Source of the DNA: Chloroflexota bacterium
Lineage (GTDB): Bacteria > Chloroflexota > Anaerolineae > Promineifilales > Promineifilaceae
Reading direction: 5' to 3'
Length of the DNA: 14,422 bases
Assembly (NCBI GenBank): GCA_008501785.1
Contig: QQUD01000542.1
Span: 1 to 14,422, forward strand
A program made the position numbers and the translations under genes. Each line of letters opens with the position of its first letter. Position 1 is the first letter of the stretch. The notes under the pieces are model-generated. The model did no database searches. It worked only from the letters and a program-made list of their open reading frames with translations, and was not told the DNA's origin. Below are positions 6,628 to 13,765 of this stretch, in pieces.

Positions 6628-9137
6628 TGGATGTTAACGGAACGCGATTTCATCTTTTCCATGGGCGAGATGATTGGGCTTACTGTTTTGAAGATGACGT
6701 AAATGACTCCAAACATAACAGTGTTTGTTGGAATCGCCATTCAAACAGCATTCAGCTCAAACCCGTGTTGGCACGATTTCCTCGAAGCCAGCGGGATGTT
6801 GTTCTGGATCCAAGAACCGTTCGCCGTGGCAGCGATGTGGATCGGTTTGGCAATTGGTATTGGATTAGCCATGATCGTCAATGTCTCTATTGGCAACCTT
6901 CAGGCACAAAAAAACCTGAGCTATTTTGGAAACCATCAACTCCTCCTGCACCGACTAAATCAGCAGGAGCATTTGTGCCAATTGTCCCAAAAAACCCGCT
7001 GATGCCCGATTTGGCCGGGTTGGCTGTCACAAAACATCACTATTTGGTGGTGGGCAGTGTTAACCAACATGGGGTTTATCTGTTTGATTTGCATGCCGGG
7101 GGCGAGCCTACCCTGTTTCAATTCCCCAAAGGGGTTGATTTTGAACCAATTGACATCACAGCAGCCCCAAATGGTGGCGTGTGGATTTTGGGTCGCAAAA
7201 ATCAAGATCAGGGGCAACATGTTTACTGGGGATTAAACGATAAGTTTGAAATCATTTCGGAATCTTCTCCCATGCAAACAATTGAGGATGAAGCCTTATC
7301 CGACTTCAAACCGATTGGCGGAGATTCCGTTATTCAACCAAAAAACACCTTTCCTGCAGGCTACCCTGTAGCGGCAATTAGCCCAGTTAGTATTGTTGGT
7401 TTGCCTGATTCATCGGTTTTAATTTTGGATAGTCCAAAAGACGCAGAAGTATCTCATCTCTATCATTATCGATTAAACCAACAATTGGCTGACCCCATTC
7501 CTTTGCAAGGTGATTTGAATGTGACCGAAATTGGTGAAAAGAAGGTGGAAAAAACCGTTTCGGTAATTGCCCACGATATTGCTTATTTGCCCAAGCTCAA
7601 TCGATTAGTGGCCGTTGAACAAAATGGTAATCAGGCGATTGCATTTAATCTGAATATCAAGACGACTCCTATTTCTCTTTCTGTCGCGGCCGATTATTTG
7701 CCGCTGCACTTTTTTGGCGGACGAGCATTGGTATATGATGAACAAACGGGAAATGTCTTTTATGATGTGGTTGGCACAACGCCAGACAATGATGATGCGG
7801 TACGCTGGTTACAAGTTCGGACACTGGATCAGCCCCGTTTTCTTACTCAGGCAACTTTACTCACGCCTGTTCTTGATGGGCGAGAACGCGATTGTGTCTG
7901 GCATCGCCTGTTTTTAGAAGCGTGTATTCCATCGGAATCGGCCGTTACCATTTTGACACGTTCCCATAACGATCGCGAGCTGATTAATTCCATTTCTTTT
8001 TCGCGAGAGCCAGACCTTTATTTGCGACAAGCCGGTTCAGAAATTCCTTTGCATCAACCATTTGCTGGACAATCAACAGTAGACAACAGAACCGGGACCT
8101 GGGAACTCCTGTTTCAACAAGCGCATGGTCGCTACTTGCAGATAAAGATAGAGTTTGCCGGAAACGGCCGTGTTACGCCTCAACTATTCACCTTGCGTGC
8201 GTACTATCCTCGATTTTCATACCCACGGCATTATTTGCCGTCGGTATTTCTTCGAGAACAATCTTCGGCCTCTTTTATAGAGCGTATGTTAGCCAATATG
8301 GAGGGGATTTACACTGAGATTGAGGGAAGAATTGCAACCGCGCACAGCTTTTTTGATCCGCGCAGTACACCGCCAGAGGCTTTAGAATGGTTGGCTGGTT
8401 GGTTGGGTTTCATGATGGATCCCATGTGGGCAAAAGTTCAAGAAACGCACGCTGAAACAGGTGCCAAACAAAGTAGCCAAGATGAGTCAAAACGGGTAGA
8501 TCGGCGGCGTTTGTTTATTCGGTTTGCGCGCATTTTGTACAAACGTCGTGGTACGGTGAAAGGTATTCAGTTTGCTTTGCACTTATTTTTAGACCCTTGC
8601 CTGGAACAAATTTTGCAATATTTCAAAGAGGCGTCGGTCACACCTGATTCACCCGTCACCGCCCATTTAGCCTATTTCGGATTACCGGCACCAACACCGG
8701 CAACAACAGAATCAGCTTTTGAAGAGTTGCTGTATGCGTATGTGTTAAAACGGCCGTCTACGATTCGCATCATAGAAAGCTTTCAGGAACAAAAAGCAAG
8801 CGGCCAAGATGAAAATAATGATGATGTGGCACACCGCTTTTCCGTACTGATTCCCGAAAATCTGTCTTCAGAGCAGATGAAAATGGTAAATCACATTGTC
8901 AACCTTGAAAAACCAGCACACACAGCTTTCACAATTCAACGCTATCTAGACGGATTTCGTGTTGGTTTGGCAAAGGTAGGCATAGATACCACCCTTGCGC
9001 ACACCAGCGGTTATCGACAATTTATGCTTGGACGAGATCATCTGGCCGAAGGATTTTTGCCAGCCGCATACCCAATGAACGTAAATGAACGACTGGTTTC
9101 GGATCGAGACCAACTGGGTTATTTGCCATCTCTCTAA
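6621..9137 (+). CDS. Baseplate wedge / tail protein, gp7- and tail-protein-I-like with N-terminal propeller-like region (Afp12-like)
   Basis: This 838-aa protein has two clear parts. Residues about 1-410 are a series of beta-rich segments (for example HHYLVVGSVNQHGVYLFDL, GGVWILGRKN, LPDSSVLILD, NRLVAVEQNGNQAIAF) that look like blades of an NHL/SMP30-type beta-propeller. Residues about 419-838 resemble the phage tail protein family TIGR02242, related to P2 gpI: DCVWHRLFLEACIP, a TWELLFQQAHGRYLQIKIEF strand pair, the linker RYLQ...AYYPRFSYPRHYLPSVF, then FIERMLANMEGIYTEIEGRI near 552 and PPEALEWLAGWLGF, and RLFIRFARILYKRRGT. Such proteins are the third wedge component next to gp6 in eCIS. ATG 6621 lies only 3 bases after GGAG (6614-6617), so GTG 6627 is a possible alternative start. 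It is followed by an 18-base gap. Confidence 0.88.
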   Translation: MLVDVNGTRFHLFHGRDDWAYCFEDDVNDSKHNSVCWNRHSNSIQLKPVLARFPRSQRDVVLDPRTVRRGSDVDRFGNWYWISHDRQCLYWQPSGTKKPELFWKPSTPPAPTKSAGAFVPIVPKNPLMPDLAGLAVTKHHYLVVGSVNQHGVYLFDLHAGGEPTLFQFPKGVDFEPIDITAAPNGGVWILGRKNQDQGQHVYWGLNDKFEIISESSPMQTIEDEALSDFKPIGGDSVIQPKNTFPAGYPVAAISPVSIVGLPDSSVLILDSPKDAEVSHLYHYRLNQQLADPIPLQGDLNVTEIGEKKVEKTVSVIAHDIAYLPKLNRLVAVEQNGNQAIAFNLNIKTTPISLSVAADYLPLHFFGGRALVYDEQTGNVFYDVVGTTPDNDDAVRWLQVRTLDQPRFLTQATLLTPVLDGRERDCVWHRLFLEACIPSESAVTILTRSHNDRELINSISFSREPDLYLRQAGSEIPLHQPFAGQSTVDNRTGTWELLFQQAHGRYLQIKIEFAGNGRVTPQLFTLRAYYPRFSYPRHYLPSVFLREQSSASFIERMLANMEGIYTEIEGRIATAHSFFDPRSTPPEALEWLAGWLGFMMDPMWAKVQETHAETGAKQSSQDESKRVDRRRLFIRFARILYKRRGTVKGIQFALHLFLDPCLEQILQYFKEASVTPDSPVTAHLAYFGLPAPTPATTESAFEELLYAYVLKRPSTIRIIESFQEQKASGQDENNDDVAHRFSVLIPENLSSEQMKMVNHIVNLEKPAHTAFTIQRYLDGFRVGLAKVGIDTTLAHTSGYRQFMLGRDHLAEGFLPAAYPMNVNERLVSDRDQLGYLPSL

Positions 9138-9142
9138 ATAAA

Positions 9143-9150
9143 AAGGAAGG
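9143..9150 (+). promoter_or_regulatory. Ribosome binding site of the 757-aa fibre-like gene
   Basis: The AAGGAAGG element ends 5 bases before ATG 9156, in the 18-base gap after the wedge gene. It is the first free-standing Shine-Dalgarno in the window and marks the change from coupled core genes to independently translated accessory genes. Confidence 0.65.
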
Positions 9151-9155
9151 ACACG

Positions 9156-11429
9156 ATGGATGACGTGACAACAGAAACCAACGAAAACGCATCTGAGATG
9201 CGAAGCAAACGGGTCAACTATACATACGGCATGGTATTGGGTGTTGATGATTTCCGGCAAGAACAAGATCACGCAGAGTGGCATCACCAGCAACATAATC
9301 AACTGCTTCATGGGTATGGCACTGTTTCTGGCCTCCATGTAGAAGAATATTTTGATGAAGCTGAAGATGATTTATCGCAGATTCGGGTTACAAAAGGGTT
9401 TGCCGTTAGCCCCCGTGGTGAAACAATTTGGGTCAACAAAGATTTGTGTGCCTCTCTTAATGATTGGACAAAAGGAAAGTCGCTCAACGCTGATGAAAAT
9501 GGAAACTACGAGATATATGTGAAGCTTTGTTACAAGGAAAAGCCCACAGATGACAAGCCGGTTGCTGGCCAAGCATGCGCACCTATCACCGATTCGCAAA
9601 AACCTTCCCGAATTCAAGAATCCTATTTGGTTGAGTTATCAACTGAGCGGCCCGATCAGCTAGGCGAAGCAACCATTCGATACTTTGGGGAATTGCTGGG
9701 GCGTATTAACGTTAAGCCAAAGCCAAGGCTTTTCCCAGGCCCTTTCCCAGGCCCGATTGACTTACCAGAACTTCCTGGAATCAACCCTCCTGATATTCCT
9801 ACCCAACCTGGATTTCGCGGCACGCCTGTTTCACCCACTCAGCCGGACAGAGAGCTTCAACTGTTTAAAGATGACAGCAATGCCCTCATTAAACTTGTTG
9901 AAAAACTGCCTGGAGAGCAGCCATCACTTGATGAGAAATCATTTGTACTCTTTGAGAAAAATGCCTGTGATATTGTACAAACGCTGCTGACCATTTGGAC
10001 AACAAAAATTTCACCACAACTTGTTCCTAATGAAGGTGATGAAAATAAAAAGTGTCTTCTGCTGGCCTGCATTCAGTTTAAATTAGATGCGTCTGGTGAA
10101 ATTGAGGAAGGAAGCCTGACGATTGACAATTGTGATCGACCGATTTTAGTTCCCAGTCGTTTGCAACAGGAGCTGTTTTGTCTAACTCAGAAGGTGGCTG
10201 AACATGGCCATTTGCGCGGCCTAACGGATGATGATCATCCACAATATTTACTTGCAAGCGGTGATCGTCCTTTGAAAGGCGACTGGAGTGCAGATGATAA
10301 TCAGATTAAGGATTTGGGAACGGCCGAGGACCCAGGAGATGCCGTCCGCTTTGATCAACTGCGCATGAGCAATCTAAAGGATGTAAATGCTGCGGCTCCC
10401 GATGATGGACAGATTTTGCGGTTCCAAAAGGGAGATGATACGGATAATGGAGAATGGGTTACAGAAACTTTGTCAGCAGCAATAACAAATCATAGCGAAC
10501 TCAATGGCTTAGACAATGATGATCATAAACAGTATTTACATGAAAATGGATCGCGCCCATTGACAGCTAATTGGAGCGTGGGGGGGCATCAAATTAAGGA
10601 TGTGGGAACGGCCGTTGCCGATGGTGACGCCGTCCGTTTCGACCAACTCCGCATCAGCAATCTTAAAGAGGTGAGTGACGCAGCCCCAGCTGGTGGAGAA
10701 ATCTTGCGTTTCCGTTCGGGAAGTTGGGTAGTTGAGCCAATGCCTGACAGCAGCACAGGCAGCTTTGTCCATGCACCCGCTGGCGATTATGCAATTGTCG
10801 CCGCTGGTCATTTTAAAGCGGATGGTGAGAAAGTTGCAAATACATACAATGACTTAGAAGCAGAACAATTTGACGAGGGACGTTACCGCCTCAAATTCTC
10901 CTTATTTAATGCATTGGGTTTTGAGGGGATTACTTATATTGTCAAGGGGACTATTGTTGATGAAGCATTGGCCACCTATATCGATCAGCCATTTGAATAT
11001 CCGTACATTGCACCCCCTGTGTTTCAAGTTGTTAAATTTAGCCACACTGGTAACGAAAAAACTGATGGCATTGAGGTCATGATTACACAGCCAATTTTAC
11101 GGTTTGAACGTCTTGCTGACATTTTGAATGGAGGACCAGTGAATGATGATTGGAATCTTATCACGCCATTACCGATTTCACGGAGTTTTATGGTGGAAAT
11201 CAGTGCTTTTGGAGAGGGATTAGCTGGCAAATTAGACCAACGTGTAGACATCAACACAGCAACGGAAGAGGAGTTAAGTTCGCTGCCGGGAATTGGCGTT
11301 GCACTTGCCAGGAATATTATTGCCTATCGTGAAAGAATCGGGTCATTTACGGCTGTATCTCAATTACAAGCTGTACCCAGGATAACAAATTCGATTGTGA
11401 ATCAACTGGCACATTTGGTTCGTGTATAA
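9156..11429 (+). CDS. CIS accessory/fibre-like protein with two tail-fibre repeats and C-terminal helix-hairpin-helix
   Basis: This 757-aa modular protein begins with a domain (residues about 18-180) common next to eCIS baseplate genes but without an agreed name: YGMVLGVDDFRQEQ, HNQLLHGYGTVSGLHV, FAVSPRGETIWV and SRIQESYLVELSTERP. A Pro-rich linker (about 186-228) and a helical stretch (229-345) follow. Residues 350-423 and 446-519 are two copies of a tail-fibre-type repeat with the phage motif LTDDDHPQYL and AVRFDQLR. About 520-690 is a beta-rich domain of unknown type. Residues 696-757 (VDINTATEEELSSLPGIGVA and on) are a ComEA-type helix-hairpin-helix, normally a DNA-binding fold. It is probably a baseplate-attached fibre or receptor component; the helix-hairpin-helix job is unknown. 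The next gene encodes a paralogue of its N-terminal domain. Confidence 0.8.
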   Translation: MDDVTTETNENASEMRSKRVNYTYGMVLGVDDFRQEQDHAEWHHQQHNQLLHGYGTVSGLHVEEYFDEAEDDLSQIRVTKGFAVSPRGETIWVNKDLCASLNDWTKGKSLNADENGNYEIYVKLCYKEKPTDDKPVAGQACAPITDSQKPSRIQESYLVELSTERPDQLGEATIRYFGELLGRINVKPKPRLFPGPFPGPIDLPELPGINPPDIPTQPGFRGTPVSPTQPDRELQLFKDDSNALIKLVEKLPGEQPSLDEKSFVLFEKNACDIVQTLLTIWTTKISPQLVPNEGDENKKCLLLACIQFKLDASGEIEEGSLTIDNCDRPILVPSRLQQELFCLTQKVAEHGHLRGLTDDDHPQYLLASGDRPLKGDWSADDNQIKDLGTAEDPGDAVRFDQLRMSNLKDVNAAAPDDGQILRFQKGDDTDNGEWVTETLSAAITNHSELNGLDNDDHKQYLHENGSRPLTANWSVGGHQIKDVGTAVADGDAVRFDQLRISNLKEVSDAAPAGGEILRFRSGSWVVEPMPDSSTGSFVHAPAGDYAIVAAGHFKADGEKVANTYNDLEAEQFDEGRYRLKFSLFNALGFEGITYIVKGTIVDEALATYIDQPFEYPYIAPPVFQVVKFSHTGNEKTDGIEVMITQPILRFERLADILNGGPVNDDWNLITPLPISRSFMVEISAFGEGLAGKLDQRVDINTATEEELSSLPGIGVALARNIIAYRERIGSFTAVSQLQAVPRITNSIVNQLAHLVRV
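9731..9754 (+). repeat. Perfect 12-bp tandem duplication in the Pro-rich linker
   Basis: TTTCCCAGGCCC occurs twice in immediate succession (9731-9742 and 9743-9754). It keeps the frame and encodes FPGP FPGP within the proline-rich linker of the 757-aa protein. It is likely a slippage duplication tolerated in a flexible linker. Confidence 0.85.
10203..10718 (+). repeat. 288-bp-period intragenic repeat encoding two tail-fibre modules
   Basis: Two copies start at 10203 and 10491, exactly 288 bases (96 codons) apart. The 74-residue conserved parts (residues 350-423 and 446-519 of the 757-aa protein) are identical at 46 of 74 positions by my alignment, without gaps. Shared elements are DDHxQYL, QIKD.GTA, GDAVRFDQLR and ILRF. 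Each copy holds a CGGCCG core at the same place (10321 and 10609). The pattern fits an internal duplication of a phage-tail-fibre-type trimerisation or shaft module. Confidence 0.88.
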
Positions 11430-11431
11430 GA

Positions 11432-11442
11432 AAAGGAGGTGA
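11432..11442 (+). promoter_or_regulatory. Near-consensus ribosome binding site deciding the start of the 448-aa gene
   Basis: AAAGGAGGTGA is close to the full anti-Shine-Dalgarno complement. GGAGG (11435-11439) lies 8 bases before ATG 11448. The in-frame GTG at 11439 is part of this element, so it is unlikely to be the start. Confidence 0.8.
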
Positions 11443-11447
11443 GATCG

Positions 11448-12794
11448 ATGAAAACTGATTTGTTAACACCTGTTCTCTCAGGTGGTGTGAAAAATACGCA
11501 TTATTTTAACGGCCGTCTCCTCACCGCCGAGGCCCTCAAAGCTGACCAAATCGCTAACCGTCAGCAGCATGATCATCTCGGGCAGGCAGTTGGAACTGGG
11601 ATTGTAAATGGATTGTGGGTCAAAGAATCTGGGGAAAAAGATAAACCATTCACCGTTAATATTGTGCCGGGTTTGGCCTTGAACAAAAAAGGGCAGGCTC
11701 TTTCCGTCGCTGAGCCAGGAATTGAACTGCAACTAGACCGGACAACTCCTGTGGAAGCATCCTCAAATGGCCTATTTGCTAGCTGCGAAAAACAGACCAG
11801 AGAAACAACAGAAAAAGATAATGAACTTTATATCTACGTTCTCGTCATGTCGTCAGCCTCAGGATATGAAGGGCAGGCACCAAAGCACAATATTGTTGGA
11901 CCCAATGCACAAGCAGGCTGTGGTCGCCGGTATGCGGTTGAGATGGTCGCCTTTGATCTTGTGCCCTGGGATGCCAGCAAAGTGGCTGGTTTGAGCGCTA
12001 AAAGCAAGAAACAGTTGGCAGACTTAACAAAGAAGAATGATAACGATCCACAACGACTTTCTCGGTTAAGAAACTTGCTGGCTCACATTTGTTTCGGCAC
12101 AGAAGCAAAGACCGCGTTCGCCATTAACCCGTTTCAAAAGCAGGACCAGCAATCAGCGTTTAGTCAGTATGGCGGTGTAGACGCATTGGGATTAACTGCC
12201 TGTGAAATTCCGTTGGCTTTGGTTTACCTGAGCAAGAGCGGCATTCGCTTTGTTGATAATTGGGCTGTGCGACGCAGGGTCACACAGCCAACTATCTCAA
12301 ATAACTGGCCGCTTCAAAGTGGTGATCGCCTGCGCGCCGAGGCAGAAGCTGTCTTTTTTCAGTTTCAAGAGCAGATTAGTGAATTCATTCGAAAAAGCCC
12401 AGGCTCGGTTCTTTCCATGAGAGCAATCAACTTTTTCCGCTACCTGCCTCCGGCTGGCCTCTTACAATTAAATGTGGGCGTCATGCCCGGTATTCGCACC
12501 GCTACCTTTTTCAAAGAAATACCTATTCCCAAAAAACCATATTTTCTAGAAGGGGTGCAGCTCAACTACCTGCTGCAAACTGCCCAGCAATTCTCGTCTA
12601 TCGATCTAGATCAGGACGAAGGCTCAAACCAAGACAAAGGCGAAACTCAGAGAGAAGCTATCATGCTTTATCAAGTGAGGGAGAATGAAACAGCCTCTGC
12701 ACCGGATTACCTGATATTTACCTCAGGCCATCTTCCGTTTTTAGGAAACGGCCGTTTCAACATTAACCGGTGGAATTTCTTCCATTTTTCATAA
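11448..12794 (+). CDS. CIS accessory protein, paralogue of the 757-aa protein's N-terminal domain
   Basis: This 448-aa protein (start ATG 11448 set by a strong Shine-Dalgarno) belongs to the same unnamed eCIS-associated family as the N-terminus of the preceding protein. The shared pattern is YFNGRLLTAEALKADQ, then VGTGIVNGLWV (compare HGYGTVSGLHV) and PGLALNKKGQALSV (compare FAVSPRGETIWV). Residues about 110-215 (ELYIYVLVM, RRYAVEMVAFDLVPW) and 240-290 (CEIPLALVYL, IRFVDNWAVRRRV) look beta-rich. The region from about 295 on is helical and then beta-rich, ending GNGRFNINRWNFFHFS. It has no fibre repeats, no helix-hairpin-helix, no signal peptide and no membrane segment. A structural role at the baseplate periphery is likely from context, but no function can be read from the sequence. 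A 70-base gap follows. Confidence 0.78.
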   Translation: MKTDLLTPVLSGGVKNTHYFNGRLLTAEALKADQIANRQQHDHLGQAVGTGIVNGLWVKESGEKDKPFTVNIVPGLALNKKGQALSVAEPGIELQLDRTTPVEASSNGLFASCEKQTRETTEKDNELYIYVLVMSSASGYEGQAPKHNIVGPNAQAGCGRRYAVEMVAFDLVPWDASKVAGLSAKSKKQLADLTKKNDNDPQRLSRLRNLLAHICFGTEAKTAFAINPFQKQDQQSAFSQYGGVDALGLTACEIPLALVYLSKSGIRFVDNWAVRRRVTQPTISNNWPLQSGDRLRAEAEAVFFQFQEQISEFIRKSPGSVLSMRAINFFRYLPPAGLLQLNVGVMPGIRTATFFKEIPIPKKPYFLEGVQLNYLLQTAQQFSSIDLDQDEGSNQDKGETQREAIMLYQVRENETASAPDYLIFTSGHLPFLGNGRFNINRWNFFHFS

Positions 12795-12864
12795 CGTAAT
12801 TAGGACAAGGTAAACACAAACAACGAATTGCCGCACACACTACCTCAATTAAAAGGAGATATTC
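12795..12864. other. 70-base intergenic gap
   Basis: This is the longest non-coding stretch in the window. Apart from the ribosome binding site at its right end I see no inverted repeat or convincing promoter, so the operon probably reads through. Confidence 0.5.
12853..12859 (+). promoter_or_regulatory. Ribosome binding site of the tail-fibre gene
   Basis: AAGGAGA ends 5 bases before ATG 12865. It is a strong, free-standing Shine-Dalgarno. Confidence 0.75.
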
Positions 12865-13743
12865 ATGTCATTCAAAGCCAAAACCAAAAAATCTGGCGAC
12901 CTGGCGCTTGCCAAGGAATGGAACGAAGCAACGGCCGAAATTGAACGCCTGGAAAAAGCAAAGATTAACAAATCTGGTGGCACCATGACGGGGCAGCTCA
13001 CCGTTAACAACAACATTATATCAAACGGTTATGGTGCAAAACTTATCTGCCATCGACTGTTAACAGCTCCTTGGCTTAATGAGAATGCCACCTTTGGAAA
13101 AGCGCGTCAGCATTCACTGCGTTTATATGCAGATGGAGATGAGGAGAAGGATCATCGCATTGAAACTCGATTGGATTTTGGCCAAGGTAATAATAATTGG
13201 GAAAAAATATTTAGTGTTCCTTTAACTCCATCAAATCTTTTAAAAAACAATCAAACGTATGTTGTTCGTATTTTAGTATCTGCAACAGATATTACAACAG
13301 ATTCTGACCTATGCGTTGGTATTTCTGATGGTAATAATTTCGTTGGTTTTGAACGATCCGATATTGGAAATCCAAAGCAAATGGGAACGTTTGTCTCTGG
13401 GGTTGATGGGGAAATATTGCGTTCTCGCAGACAAGTGAGAAACGCTAGAACGCCATCTATGACGTATCAATCGTTTGATATTCAGATGCATTTAGGCAAA
13501 ACTACCTGGATTTCTGGGAGAATCAATTCAGAATTAGCACAAATGGCATGGACATCTGACCGAACTATTCAACGTAGTAATGCTCTATCATTGGCAGCTT
13601 TTATTCAAGGTGCCCCAGAAGAACATGGCATATACTCAATTGAAGTCTCTATCATAGCCGAAAGCCCCATACCTACCAATCAGCTTTATGGATTGACAGG
13701 AATTGAGATTCCAGCATATGGGGGCCTTGGGCCAATAGAATAA
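12865..13743 (+). CDS. Short tail-fibre protein with swapped-looking C-terminal domain
   Basis: This 292-aa protein starts with a lysine-rich head and a short helix (LAKEWNEATAEIERLEKA, about 15-32), followed by INKSGGTMTGQLTV (35-48), the 'KSGGTMTG-L' motif of phage tail-fibre shafts. The remainder (about 55-292) is beta-rich with repeated strands (YVVRILVSATDI, SFDIQMHLGKTTWISGRIN, YSIEVSIIAESPI) and could be a jelly-roll or lectin-like receptor-binding domain. I recognise no specific family. Base use changes within the gene: GC is 57/120 at 12871-12990 but 36/120 at 13201-13320, and no CGGCCG core occurs between 12938 and 13882. This fits domain exchange at the receptor-binding tip. It probably determines the target surface of the injection system. 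Confidence 0.78.
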   Translation: MSFKAKTKKSGDLALAKEWNEATAEIERLEKAKINKSGGTMTGQLTVNNNIISNGYGAKLICHRLLTAPWLNENATFGKARQHSLRLYADGDEEKDHRIETRLDFGQGNNNWEKIFSVPLTPSNLLKNNQTYVVRILVSATDITTDSDLCVGISDGNNFVGFERSDIGNPKQMGTFVSGVDGEILRSRRQVRNARTPSMTYQSFDIQMHLGKTTWISGRINSELAQMAWTSDRTIQRSNALSLAAFIQGAPEEHGIYSIEVSIIAESPIPTNQLYGLTGIEIPAYGGLGPIE

Positions 13744-13754
13744 TTGTCCAACTC

Positions 13755-13758
13755 GAGG
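13755..13758 (+). promoter_or_regulatory. Ribosome binding site of the truncated last gene
   Basis: GAGG lies 7 bases before ATG 13766 but only 1 base before the in-frame ATG 13760. It therefore favours 13766 as the start. Confidence 0.5.
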
Positions 13759-13765
13759 TATGGTT

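Noticed and set aside
11439..11447. GTG start for the 448-aa gene
   Set aside because: GTG 11439 is part of the AAAGGAGGTGA ribosome binding site that serves ATG 11448.
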